From Hymenopus coronatus (taxonomy: Eukaryota > Arthropoda > Insecta > Mantodea > Hymenopodidae), in the NCBI GenBank assembly GCA_030762935.1, contig CM060900.1:432569921-432633920 (forward strand): a stretch of DNA of 64,000 nucleotides, given 5' to 3'. How positions within the stretch are numbered: position 1 is the stretch's first letter; every line of letters starts with the position of its first letter. This document shows, piece after piece, positions 50,301 through 61,070 of the stretch. A program made the position numbers and the translations under genes. Below the pieces are notes generated by a model that was given only the letters and a program-made list of their open reading frames with translations, searched no databases and had not been told where the DNA came from.

Positions 50301-51138
50301 AAATAACAATGATTAGCCTATATGGACACGAAGAATAATATTCCTAAAATCCTATTTGTCTTGACATATATTTGCATCGAAATCACTGCAACTTGATGTC
50401 CACATCATAAACCATGGCCTCGCTGCTTTTAGAATTCGTTTTAACTGCCCCCCCCCCCACACACACACACACACACACTCACTCACTCACTCACTCACTC
50501 ACTCACTCACTCACTCACTCTATTGTTTTTAGTACCTGCGGGTTTGAGTTTTCAATTAATATGTCTATTTCAGCGATAGACTTTCCCCACACGTTTTGGA
50601 ACTTTCGCCATTATGTACAGGAATATCACTGCACACTGATACTATTATGAGACGAACATTAATTTGGAGAGAAACTAAGTGCATGCGGATGCGACAAATT
50701 TAGAAATACAGTAGCACGTGGGTGTAAAAAAAAAGAAAACGATCAAAATGCAGAGACGAGTTCCGCTTGGTTGGAATTTTTCGCGTAAAGTACTGGATTG
50801 ACCACTTCCTACGATTACGTGTCATGAACGAACAATAGTCGGCGTTACAGCTTTGCGCACGCAATACGTTCCTTGAGCTTTGCTTTAATTTGTATGCAAA
50901 TGTCCTTACATATCCTCAAATATGCTATCCAAGATACAAATATGCATTTTATGATTACTTTGTTCATTAGCTCAAAAATAATTCCTTAATACCAAAAAAC
51001 ATGAAGATTTTAATAACTTTATAGAAAAGAAGTATTTGTTTCTCTGCAACTAATGGTTTCTGCTTCTCCATCTTCTTACCCTCCTCATATGGAGGACTTA
51101 AAAGCTAATATGTGGCCATATGTTGAGCAGTGGACTAT
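47323..51138. other. duplicated spacer without recognised gene
   Basis: Counterpart of 28389-32242. It includes the diverged S2-like relic at 48410-48610 and the tract at 50459-50520. No gene is supported. Confidence 0.5.
50459..50520. repeat. (CA)n(CTCA)n microsatellite
   Basis: A C-run and a CA run pass into about eleven CTCA units. Copy A has only CACACACACTCTCTCTG at the same place (about 31600). The frame at 50414-50650 translates it. Confidence 0.95.
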
Positions 51139-51402
51139 GGATCAGATGGAATATCCATGTATGAGGGATCATACCAATCCATGCCATGAACATGAAGTAG
51201 ACGACATAAAAATGAAGGCAAAATGAATGATGGGAAATGAGATGAAGCAATTTGTGAAATGAATGGGAAGAGGAAACCAGCGGTGAAAACCCATCCAGAA
51301 GCCGTTTTGTCCACTACAAATCCTACATGTGGTCTCGTGGGACTGAACCCTGGCCGCCTGGGTGGGAGGTGAACGTCGAACTACATTGCCACGGGGCCAC
51401 AC
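51139..51402 (-). mobile_element. SINE family S1 copy (reverse)
   Basis: Duplicate of 32243-32520 with a short deletion (CCGGGTCC is missing from the body). Confidence 0.75.
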
Positions 51403-53388
51403 ACAACTTATGGCATCAACTTATATCATATCCTTACATTCATATTCACTCTACCAAAGTATCAGAAAACCACTATCACATTTCTCTGACGATGTGAATA
51501 CGCAAGACACTTTTAGATTTTTTTGAGCTAATCAAAACATTAATTGTATTATATGAGAAACTATTTGAGCTAGAGCTTTCAGCTTTTGCACAGTCATTTA
51601 ATTGCTTGCTTGTATTAAACGTATCAATTTTCCACCTCCAGTTTTGAAATTAAAACAATAGAAAACTCAGTTCTCTTAAGCGAAAATTCAAAACCTGATG
51701 AGCATCTATCTGAATTGACAAAAAAGGATTTTAGCCGAAGTTCCCTTGTTGTAATCTATTTTTTAAAGTTCCCTTGTTGTACTTTTTTTTTCTTTTCACT
51801 AAGATTTAAAAAGAAGTTATAGACACAGCTTTCGTTATGAATGAGACTGTTTTGTGAGAAAGGATACAAAAAAGACTACTCTAGCCACGAACATCTCGAT
51901 AATTCTGATAAATGTATACTTTAGCATGTATTTATCCGGGCACAACTTAATAATTTAAATATTACCGTTTAAGATTTTGATTCGTACTTCTATAAAGCGT
52001 ATCTTATACCCTATTTGCCCACAAATATTTGTTTAGTTCTTTTAAGTGCTTCCAGTGCCATATACACTAATTAAATGTAATTGCACCAATACGAATAGCA
52101 TTATCAGTTTAAATAGAGAACGGCGATAGTTCACAAATAAAACAATAAATTTCAATTTTAGTTTGTGTCAAATGATAGCTATCGCTTATTTTCGGAGTTC
52201 TGAAGAAACCTATTATAAAATGTAAGAAACTACTGAAATTACTGCTAAAATTTCTGGTGAAGCATGGAATGCGTTGTGCAAGTGTAATGTATATACTCGT
52301 GAACAAATCATAAAATAATATGAATATTAATCTTTGAGAAAATGTACGTTTTTTTTCCACTTGGCATAATTGATAGTCAATTATTTGAGGCTATAAATGA
52401 AAAAGCAAATATTTATTGATAGGCACGCTCAAACTGGTCCATACCATGCAAATATTTGGTAATTTGATTCAAAATGTTCATAAACTTTTTGGAAATAATG
52501 ATCTAATTTTGAGAAATAGATAATTAACTTTTTAAAAAGCAAGAGATTTGGAGACTATAAAAATAATAATTTTTACAATTACGGATTAATAAAAAAAAAA
52601 ATCTGATATATGTGATTTGCTGTTTAACTCATTTACAATAAAACTTGAAATTTTATTTGAATATTTATATAAATGCATCGTGTGGAATATTTTAATTAAA
52701 ACAATGAATTTAGACAGCAAATATATTTAACTATCCATGTGTGTAATTACTGGTATAGATTTTAACAAGATGTCTTGCATATTGTGTGTGCGTTTTTTTT
52801 TCTTGTAAATTTCACAATTTCACTACCGTAAGGTAAAAATATTTTACGATGCAAATGTGTAGTAACAATTTCTAAGATGCTTCCCAAAGCATTCGTTACC
52901 ACAGTAAAAGGTAACCAAATGAATTATAAGCTCGGCAAATTTTTGAGAATGTGCTCCATTTCTTTTTCAGAAGTATGAAAATTCAGTTCTGGTCTCGAAT
53001 TTGCAACACATCGAAACTGAAACTAACGCAGACTGTGTGAAGGCATTTATGAAACTTTCAATTCAATATCTACATAAATAAAAATAAATTACAACATTAT
53101 CTAAATATATTTAGGAGTGTCTCGAAAGACAAATCCTTTGTTATACAACAATATTTCTACTAATAAAAGTAATGAATCTGAAATTAACAGTTGCTAGATG
53201 AAATTGTCCAACCTTCAGAAATAGCCGCCACCGCAGGTGCCTCACACACACATCTCGTCGCAGGACACAGCACAACAGATACTCTTCAGATTCTGGATGC
53301 CCAAATCATACTCCTGAGGGGAAGCATGTCAGTCCTCCCTCCACTGCGGTGACGTAGCGTGGCCTCCCGTACCTGTTCAGTGCCGAAC
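51403..53388. other. duplicated spacer, right end of copy B
   Basis: Counterpart of 32521-34935 without the TIR element of copy A. No gene recognised. Confidence 0.5.
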
Positions 53389-53656
53389 GCCGGCCCCCTC
53401 CCCATGGTCAAGCTCGCCAAAGCGTCTCGCTTTGGTGCTTCGTGGGCAGGGGATCGTGGGTTCGAGTTCCGCCTTGGGCATGGGTGTTTCTGTATTTGTA
53501 AACGTGTATATGTTTGTGTATGTATATGTAAAAGGAAAACATTAAGAATGATAAGGTCTACTAAGAAAATATAGGAAACTGGAAAAAATGGAGAAAAAAG
53601 GAATACAGCGCCGGAGTGCTGACAAGCCTCCGGAACTGTATTTTATAAAAAAAAAA
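53389..53656 (+). mobile_element. SINE family S2, best full-length copy
   Basis: Begins GCCGGCCCCCTCCCCATGG; the A-box-like part is TGGTCAAGCTCGCC. The B-box region is GGGTTCGAGTTCC, followed by GCCTTGGGCATGGGTGT. After a TGTTTGTGTATG-type stretch and an A-rich part, the 3' end forms an inverted motif TACAGCGCCGGAG...CTCCGGAACTGTA (53606-53643) and a poly-A tail. This hairpin is shared by all S2 copies. The first base is directly at the end of duplication copy B. Confidence 0.85.
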
Positions 53657-53751
53657 AGTCCCGCCTTGGGCATGGGTGTTATATGTTTGTGCAATGTGTA
53701 CATGTTTGTGTAAAAGCAACAGGAAAACCAGTAATCATACAGTAAACTTAG
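53657..53751 (+). mobile_element. truncated second S2 copy
   Basis: Immediately after the poly-A of the preceding copy the S2 sequence starts again at GTCCCGCCTTGGGCATGGG and runs through CAGTAATCATACAGTAAAC. The head is missing. It is either an older S2 into whose middle the full copy inserted, or a partial duplication. Confidence 0.75.
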
Positions 53752-53886
53752 GCGGGAAGGGGGGGGGGGGGAGCCCAGATGCCGCTTCGTCCACCAAGAA
53801 TCCCACATGAGCGTGCGCTTGGGATCGAACCCGGGCCGCCTATATAGGAGGCGAGCGGTCTAACCACTCAACCACGTCGCCGCCCC
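53752..53886 (-). mobile_element. SINE S1 5' part (reverse)
   Basis: Minus strand: GGCGGCGACGTGGTTGAGTG, GTTAGACCGCTCGCCTCC, the B box GGGTTCGATCCCAAGCGC, and ATTCTTGGTGGACGAAGCGG, then a G-run where the body is lost. The head is well preserved. Confidence 0.8.
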
Positions 53887-54539
53887 CACCGAAATAATGC
53901 ACCTAAATGCTTATCATTTATTATAGACCTTGCCTTACCCTTTATTAAACTAAGTTTTAAAAACGTTTGTTTTCATAAGCACGTTGTACCCGAAAATTGC
54001 TATTAGGTGGGCTAGGGGAAAGTTTCACTTGCAGAAATCAAAGTTTACACTTGTATTTTTATCATTAACTGTGGTTTCTAAATGCTCTAATTCACCTTGC
54101 GCACCAAACAATAACGAACGAAAAGTGAAAGGATTTGTGAACAGACAGATTTCATTTCCCATATTTTTTATATCGGAGAATTTGGATTCAAATGTAGCAG
54201 ACATTTCTTGAAGGATTTTCTATAGCCAATTAATGGATTTATGACACGTAAGGATGCACGGAAAGTTACACTTATTTGCAACAGTTTGCTCGTTATGCCA
54301 GAAACTGTTAGGTATTAAAGAGCTTTACGGAAGTTTAAACATATTATAAACCTCACTCTTACTCTTATGATGCACACAGAGTAGAATAACAAGTTAACAA
54401 TATGTGTTGTTATGATTTGATATAAGTGTTTATTAACCATAATATTGTACAGGTATTCTTATAGACTTCTTACACCTTACTTATACTTAATATTTTTATT
54501 TTTCCCTTAGTCAACCATACACCTTAACACCACGGTTAA
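53887..54539. other. unassigned spacer
   Basis: No supported gene. The plus-strand frame 53984-54211 has no recognisable domain. The right part may belong to the 3' UTR of the minus-strand LINE relic. Confidence 0.4.
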
Positions 54540-55310
54540 ATATGTATATTGGGCCTTACCTATATCATGTTTCTATTCTTTCCCCCTTTTTCTTATTTTC
54601 TTATGTATTTCCCCTTCCATCTCATTCTTATGCATTCTCTCTGACCTTACCCAAGAAGTTACCCGTACCTTTTATATTTTTCTCTCCTTTTGCGGATAGA
54701 ACCCTTCTCATTACTGTTTTTCCATCAATTTATCCCATTTTCGTTGCCAAATTCGATCTCTCCATATCTTTGTTTGGTTACATTATAGTATAAAATGGAA
54801 ATGTATCAATTTCTCCACATATTGAACATTTTCTTACATCTTCATCATGTGTTATGCCTTTCGAGTTTCTAATTTCTGTTTTCACCAATTCAAGATCTTC
54901 TCTCCCTAGTTTATTGCATACCTCTATGTACATTTTTCTCTCCCATGCTGTTTTTATTCCTCTATATATCCCCGAGGATATTTCCTCTCTTATACTGCTA
55001 AATATACATTGTCTATCAATATCCTCTGCCCTTAGTTCTGCTACTTACCAAAAGCCTCGTTTGTTATATTCTGCATTTAACCAAGAGCTTCCCAAACCTA
55101 TTTCCTACAAAATTTCCTGCATTATTACTGATCCTGACCCTTCCCATTTACTTTTCTCCCTATCCTCTAGATTGGAAATTCTGTGCCGGTATTTCATAGC
55201 TCTTGTGATAGTTTTGACCTTGGTGGAATGCCTTCCCGTTCTAACCGAGCTGTCCCATTTGGTGATGCTATTGCTAGACCTGATACATATTTACCAAAAG
55301 ATCTATTAAT
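54540..55310 (-). mobile_element. non-LTR retrotransposon C-terminal relic
   Basis: On the minus strand (plus-strand T/C-rich) a ~95-residue stretch ending near 54800 reads RQCIFSSIREEISSG, KTAWERKMYIEVCNKLG and RKCSICGEIDTFPFY, then in a shifted frame CNQTKIWRDRIWQRKWDKL. The order Cys-x2-Cys-x9-Tyr-x4-Cys looks like the CCHC knuckle near the end of LINE proteins with His replaced by Tyr. The upstream AMKYRHRISNLED fits the post-RT region of such proteins. Frameshifts show it is inactive. The clade is uncertain. The plus-strand frames at 54542-54793 and 54854-55309 are antisense shadows. Confidence 0.5.
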
Positions 55311-55503
55311 TGACAATATAAGTTAACATTTTAATGCAATATTTTGAATACACCGATAGTGCAGTATCACAACTCAAAAACCTAGTTTTGTTCAGTGGAA
55401 GCTTTCATATGTTTTAGTCTACAGTAGATGCACATTTGACTGTACCGATATAGAAGTTTCTACTCCAAATCCCATGAAAATAAGTTGTGTGTGCTATATC
55501 ATC

Positions 55504-55640
55504 TTAGGCACGTAAAAGAACCTCAAGCCTGATAAAAGAGGCCTTTGAGCAAAATTAAGCGCACTTACACGCCTAATATAGAATGGGCCGCTGAGAACCA
55601 CAGGAGTTAAAGAGCGTTCATTATTAAAACTCAATTTAAT
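55504..55640 (+). mobile_element. SINE S4 tail fragment
   Basis: GTAAAAGAACCTCAAGCCTG, AGAGGCCTTTGAGCAAAATT, AGAATGGGCCGCTGAGAACC and GTTAAAGAGCGTTCATTA match in order the 3' half of S4 at 7770-7880 (reverse complement). The tRNA-like head is absent. Confidence 0.75.
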
Positions 55641-55657
55641 TTCATTACATAATCTTA

Positions 55658-56011
55658 GGGCGGCGTCGTGGTTAGACCGCTCGCCTCCCACCTAGGCGGC
55701 CCGGGTTCGATCCCAAGCGCCCGCATGTGGGGTTTGTGGTGGATGAAGCGGCGTTTGAGCGGGTTTTCTCCGGGTCATCCGGTTTTCCCCGCTACTCATT
55801 CGACCAATTGCTCCATCATCACCTTTCCTAAAATTAATTTCGTTTACATTTCATATCATCCACTTCCTCATGTTCATACCTGACTATAGGCCGACCCCTC
55901 GTAACAGGTTCTCATTCTGTGGTTTCGTGCCGCTGGCTCCCCGACAGGCTTCTGACCCCTAGGCATTGGCTTGTACGAATACGGGGAGGGTAAGCCGATT
56001 ACGAAACGAAA
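55658..56011 (+). mobile_element. SINE family S1, best full-length copy
   Basis: The head GGCGGCGTCGTGGTTAGACC (A box in GTGGTTAGACCGC, 55670-55682) is followed by CTCCCACCTAGGCGGCCCGG and the B box GGTTCGATCCC (55704-55714), at tRNA spacing. The body has GTGGTGGATGAAGCGGCG, CCGGTTTTCCCCGC, CTGACTATAGGCCGACC, TTCGTGCCGCTGGCTCCCCG and ends GTAAGCCGATTACGAAACG. It can serve as the reference for the other S1 copies in the window. Confidence 0.9.
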
Positions 56012-56186
56012 CATAATTTTAATGTAAAGGTGTGTTCTACTGAGAAGTGAATCGATGTTTAAATCCACTATCCCACTCAAAAGATACATTTTGCTTTGTG
56101 TTATTTGTTTGCGGAAGAGGCTAGTGACATGTTCTCATATACAGCAGCATTAGTTACAGATGACGTAGTAATCGAAGTAGTTACCT
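56012..56186. other. short unassigned spacer
   Basis: Nothing recognised between the SINE and the following frame. Confidence 0.4.
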
Positions 56187-56390
56187 GCATCAGAGAGAAG
56201 TCAGAAAAGAAACATTCTCAAGAAGCGAAGAGCTGCGCTTCAAAAGCCTTCATTAGAAAAGTTACACGAGCAGAAAATAGCTGCTGTGCAACTGCACATG
56301 GCATTTGCTGGGGAGGAGAGAGCAGAGGTAAGAGCTCCTCTTAATTTGTTACAAGAGATAAGATCAGAACAGATAATACAAAAAAATTAA
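56187..56390 (+). pseudogene. charged helical protein fragment, unknown family
   Basis: One plus-strand frame without ATG reads ASERSQKRNILKKRRAALQK, then SLEKLHEQKIAAVQLHMAF, then LLQEIRSEQIIQKN and a stop. Basic KKRR followed by an amphipathic helix resembles the C-terminal end of Myb/SANT-like or BESS-type DNA-binding proteins carried by transposons. That is a guess from composition. No DNA-binding domain is visible upstream, where the frame is closed. The overlapping 82-residue ATG frame (56096-56344) is in another frame and looks less protein-like. Confidence 0.25.
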
Positions 56391-57446
56391 AAACTGGTTT
56401 ACTAATCATACAGAAAAATAAATAATTTGAATAATATTTCTGTGTTCCTTAATTGTATTTGTTTATTTGAACTGCAATTAATAGTGTGTTCCTTAATCAT
56501 CTTAATGCTTTGGCCATATTCCTGTTTTGACATGGGATCACAGCAAACTGAACACTAAACAGATTATTAAAAATTGCAAGTTCGTTGTATTGAACCTGAT
56601 GTAGGACCTTTTAGTTGCGATCTCCAAGTATGGTAGTGTGCAATGACAAAGGGTTTCTTGTCAAAAATAGTTTCATCTCTTTATTTCTTCTCAATTATTT
56701 CTCCATTGATTTCAGCGTTCTGCGTGTATTTCTTTTTTGAAGTAAATGAGCGTTTCTGAATTACAATTTCACACAGATTGAAAAAAAGAAAACCATTTTA
56801 GCATACCACGTCAGAACTTTTTACAATTCAAAATTTTATATTTTGAATATTTTTCGTAATGACGTACTGTAGTGACTTCTCGTTTGTTAGAAAGGCTCAA
56901 CAGCTTATAATATCTACTTTATTACTTAAAATGTGAAATAATATAACTTATTATATTTATATGTTATATTATGTTTATATATTCTATATGTGTTTCTGTT
57001 TATTAAAATCTACTAGCTCTATCTTCCCTAGGTCCGCACAAAAATGTGTCCCTTAAAATGAACAAGGTTAAGATATTTGTTGTTATTCTTGGAGATGTTA
57101 ATTTATCTGCATTCATCTTATCTATAAACAGGAAGTTGAAATGTTTAGTGCGTCAGGCGATAAAATTTAAATGAAGGAAATATTTACCCATAGATATTGC
57201 TAATTAAAACAAACAATGCATAAGAGAGCTGACAGATGGTCCATGTATATATCGAAGTGCAATTCAGGTTAACAGGCTAAAGATTTCCTTTCTCAGATAA
57301 TAAACCAATCGCATTTTAAAGTTTTTTTTTTTTTTTTTATTTAAGATTAGACATAAGTTTTGTGTTGTTCGTTGTCACGTAAACAGGAAGTATGGGAGTT
57401 ATCATTTTTCTGCGAGAGTAAAGCATAATAGTTTTGTTTCTCAGAA
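56391..57446. other. unassigned spacer
   Basis: AT-rich sequence with a poly-T run at 57320-57339. No gene, tRNA-like box or element end was recognised upstream of the pseudogene that follows. Confidence 0.45.
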
Positions 57447-58500
57447 ATGTCGAAACCTCGTTGTATAAATTATCTAAATCTGTTTTGCTATATATGAGGG
57501 TCATACACGTTAGTAAAACAAAGACAGAGTATAACAGCTTTTGTAAAAAGTACTTACTTTCAGTATTTTAGATTTAAGATAAGAGACCAGGATAAATCAT
57601 GGCGCTCTGACAAAATGTGTCGTATTTGTGTTGCAGAGTTCAGGAGTTGGAAAAATAGAAAATAGAAGTCATTGCCCTTTGTTATCCCTATAATTTGGAG
57701 GGAACCTACAAATCATAGAGACGATTGTCATTTTTGCACAGTAAGGTAGCAGGCAATATATAATGTTAAAAACAAGAAAGATATTGCATATCCTAACATA
57801 CCCTCTGCCATTCGGCCCGTACCTCATGGTCCTGATATTCCGGTTCCCCAAAATCCTGAATCAGATACAGTAGCACTGAAACTGAATTTCCAGTGGATCA
57901 TACTTGTGACACAGGTAATTCTGATCATTATTGATGTTTTATTCAAAGCGAGCTTAATGATTTAGTGAGGGAATCACTAAAACTGTTGGGCTTTAGGTTA
58001 AAAGAAAAGAAAGTATTGGCTGAGGGCACATATTTTTCATGGTACAGGTATCGTGAGAAGGAACTTGTCCCTTACTTTGCTGAAGAAGAAAATTTAGTGT
58101 ATTGTCAAGACATCCCTACCGTCTTAAAATGTTATAACATAAACTATAATCCCAAAGAGTGGAGGTTCTTCATAGATGCTTCTCAAAAAAGTCGTAAAGG
58201 TGTTTTGCTTCATAATGTAAACATTCATCCTTCCATTCCTGTAGCCCACTCTTTTGTTTTAAAGGAGACATATAAAACTGTAAATTTTTTGTTACAAAAA
58301 CTGCAGTACAAAAGCTACCTATGGCTAGTCTGTGGAGATTTCAAGAATATTGGACTATTACTTTGTCAGCAGGCTGGTTCAACTAAAAAACCCTTGTTGT
58401 TTGTGTGAGTGAGATAGAAAAGTTGGGTCAGAACACTGGCAAAGGGAACAGTGGCCACGTAGGACGGCTTTTTTGTACCTACAGAATTCCATGGTCTTCT
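57447..58500 (+). pseudogene. broken copy of a multi-copy arthropod protein of unknown function
   Basis: Starts ATG at 57447 with MSKPRCINYLNLFCYI. Homology-like blocks then run in the family order: FVKSTYFQYF, RDQDKSW, MCRICVAEFRSW, LPFVIPIIWRE, DDCHFC, PSAIRPVPHGPDIPVP, then in another frame QSELNDLVRESLKLLGFRLK, WRFFIDASQKS, GVLLHN, PSIPVAHSF, LKETY, CGDFKNIGLLL and, after another shift, PCCLCE. I recognise this as an uncharacterised protein seen in many copies in arthropod genomes; its Cys pairs suggest zinc binding. In-frame stops lie at 57495, 57663 and 57747. A frameshift lies between about 57880 and 57932, a further stop at 57932, and a shift near 58385 with the expected Trp replaced by a stop. 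The gene is clearly dead. No introns or element ends are visible, so it could be a retrocopy or part of a transposon. Confidence 0.8.
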
Positions 58501-58615
58501 TGTAATAATTGGAGCTATATTCCCTATTGCCACTGGGGGTCCTCAAAAGTGTCTTCAGCATAGAATTAATGTGTGTGTATGTGTGTTGTATAACTTATTC
58601 ATTTTGACTATACTT
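58501..58615. other. short unassigned spacer
   Basis: Contains decayed downstream sequence and a short TG-rich stretch at 58570-58590. Confidence 0.4.
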
Positions 58616-58918
58616 GTCAACCCTGTCGGGAGCCAACGGTACGAAACCGCAGAATGGAGAACCTGGAACGAATGGCGGCCCATAGCCAGTCATGAACGTG
58701 AGGAAGTGGATGATATAAAATGCAAGCGAAATGGATGATAAGAAAGATGATGATGAAGCAGTTGGTGAAATGAGTGGCGAGAGAAACCGGAGGGCCCGTA
58801 GAAAACCTGCCAAGACGCCGCTTTGTCCACCACAAATCCCACATGCGGGCGTTTGGGACCGAAACCCGGGCCGTCTAAGTGGGAAGTGGGCTGTCTAACC
58901 ACTCGGCCACGGCACTGC
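58616..58918 (-). mobile_element. SINE family S1 copy (reverse)
   Basis: Minus strand: AGGCAGTGCCGTGGCCGAGTG, GTTAGACAGCCCACTTCCC, CGGGTTTCGGTCCCAAACGCC, GTGGTGGACAAAGCGGCG and the body to TTCGTACCGTTGGCTCCCG. The last ~50 bases of the element (GTAAGTCCTAG...) are missing. Frames at 58595-58953 are inside it. Confidence 0.85.
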
Positions 58919-59801
58919 CTGAGTATATTATTTATGTGATCAAAATAATACATAATTAAAAACTAGGCAATTGGAGATTAATTATCATCACAACGGTATT
59001 GTAAATTAAATTACTGCATATATTTTATATAAAAGAAGACAATTGGGAATTATACTATTATATTATTTTTATATTGAGCATTTTTACTGCAAACAGGTTA
59101 GGTATTAGGTGTTGAGCACTTCAATTTTCTCTCAACTACCGAGAGTCAGGTGTGTAATTTTATAACTAGGGTGTGTAACTCAATGTTACGTAAGTGACTG
59201 TTACAAATACTTTAGCAGGGAATTTGCAGCAAATTGATCTATATCGCTGACATAATCTATAAATCTAACATATGTAATTCAAGCTGCTTGGAGTATAAAT
59301 TTATTATTTCATAATATTTATATACATTCACACAATAGCTTAATTAATATTTAAAAACAATTCTTCAATTTTACTTAAACTAAAGTAACTGTAACATTAG
59401 AACTATTCCAACTATTAGAACTTTCTTAAAACGACAACAGGGATAATTAAGAAATGTAGCTTAACTTAACTTTGAATACGTATTAAATAAACTTACCTAT
59501 CGAGTGTGTATTCCAGGTTAGCTTCAAATTTGTTCAGAAGATGAAGTGTTGAAGCCATTGAGAAACGCAATCGTGTGATAAAGTCTTGGTCTCATAATTA
59601 TTAAACCAGTCTGTTCTATTCCGCAGCCAATTTGGACGTCGTTACGCGGGATAATAATCAATATCTTCGTCAATGGAAGCCAATTCTCATTAACCTTTAT
59701 GTCATGTCGGTAACGCTGCAATGTCGTTAGGTACTCTTATTCCACACTATACACAGCAGAATTAGGTCGAGTAAGATTACTGTTGCAGTTACTCTGAAAC
59801 T
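58919..59801. other. unassigned spacer
   Basis: AT-rich sequence with no supported gene. The last ~20 bases (GTTACTCTGAAACTGATG) match an intermittent part of the adjacent array. Confidence 0.45.
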
Positions 59802-61070
59802 GATGATTTACTCTCCAGTAAGTTGATCGTAAAACGATGACTTACTCTCCAGTAAGTTGTTGGTAAAACGATGATTTGCTCTCCAGTAAGTTATTGGCGA
59901 AACGATGATTTGCTCTCCAGAAAGTTGTTGGTGAAACGATGATTTGCCCTCCAGTAAGCTGTTGGTAACTCTGAAATTGATGATTTACTCTCCAGTAAGT
60001 TGTTGGTAAAATGATGATTTACTCTCCAGTAAGCTGTTGGTAACCCTGAAACTGATGATTTACTCTCCAGTAAGTTGTTGGTAAAACGATGATTTACTCT
60101 CCAGTAAGTTGTTGATGAAACGATGATTTGCTCTCCAGTAAGTTGTTAGTAAAAGGATGATTCACTCTCCAGTAAGTTGTTGGTGAAACGATGATTCACT
60201 CTCCAGTAAGTTGTTGGTGAAACGATGATTTGCTCTCCAGTAAGTTGTTAGTAAAACGATGATTTTCTCTCCAGTAAGTTGTTGATGAAACGATGATTTG
60301 CTCTCCAGTAAGTTGTTAGTAAAACGATGATTTGCTCTCCAGTAAGTTGTTAGTAAAACGATGATTCACTCGCCAGTAAGTTGTTGGTGAAACGATGATT
60401 TGCTCTCCAGTAAGTTGTTGGTAAAACGATGATTTACTCTCCAGTAAGTTGTTGATGAAACGATGATTTGCTCTCCAGTAAGTTGTTGGTAAAACGATGA
60501 TTTACTCTCCAGTAAGTTGTTGATGAAACGATGATTTGCTCTCCAGTAAGTTGTTGGTGAAACGATGATTTGCTCTCCAGTAAGTTGTTAGTAAAACGAT
60601 GATTCACTCTCCAGTAAGTTGTTGGTGAAACGATGATTTGCTCTCCAGTAAGTTGTTAGTAAAACGATGATTCACTCTCCAGTAAGTTGTTGGTGAAACG
60701 ATGATTTGCTCTCCAGTAAGTTGTTGGTGAAACGATGATTTGCTCTCCAGTAAGTTGTTGGTAAAACGATGATTTACTCTCCAGTAAGTTGTTGATGCAA
60801 CGATGATTCACTCTCCAGTAAGTTGTTGATGAAACGATGATTCACTCTCCAGTAAGTTGTTAGTAAAACGATGATTTACTCTCCAGTTGGTTGTTGATGA
60901 AACGATGATTTGCTCTCCAGTAAGTTGTTAGTAAAACGATGATTTTCTCTCCAGTAAGTTGTTGGTGAAACGATGATTTGCTCTCCAGTAAGTTGTTGGT
61001 GAAACGATGATTTACTCTCTACTAAGTTGTTGGTGAAACGATGATTTATTCTCCAGTAAGTTGTTAAAAC
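59802..61070. repeat. 34-bp minisatellite, about 37 units
   Basis: Unit: GATGATTTGCTCTCCAGTAA then GTTGTTGGTGAAAC. Variable sites are TTTACT/TTTGCT/TTCACT/TTTTCT after GATGA, and GTTGGTGAAAC/GTTAGTAAAAC/GTTGATGAAAC/GTTGGTAAAAC at the end. Near the left edge some units carry an extra CTCTGAAA/CCCTGAAA stretch (59965-60055). Outer units are more diverged than inner ones. Unit length is not a multiple of three, so it does not code. Confidence 0.95.

Larger units (their letters stand above)
35220..53388. repeat. segmental duplication copy B (~18.2 kb)
   Basis: Direct tandem partner of 17780-34935. It ends exactly where an S2 SINE begins (53389). Differences from copy A that read as events in B: expanded (TG)n/(TATG)n at 37734-37862, extra sequence at 39013-39110, 39545-39850 and 43155-43310, a 5S-like element at 44538-45052, an S2 element inside an S1 SINE at 46857-47122, and a (CA)n(CTCA)n tract at 50459-50520. 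Confidence 0.92.

Noticed and set aside
54854..55309. 151-residue plus-strand frame rich in Ser, Leu and Ile
   Set aside because: It is antisense to the LINE-like minus-strand sequence with Cys motifs; the plus strand is T/C-rich and shows no domain.
55670..55735. tRNA gene at the head of the S1 SINE, and similar tRNA-like blocks elsewhere
   Set aside because: A and B boxes are present, but no cloverleaf with paired acceptor stem and the same body follows in many copies, so they are SINE heads.
59802..61070. 34-bp array as CRISPR repeats or a repetitive protein gene
   Set aside because: No spacers between units, and 34 is not a multiple of three, so no frame stays open.
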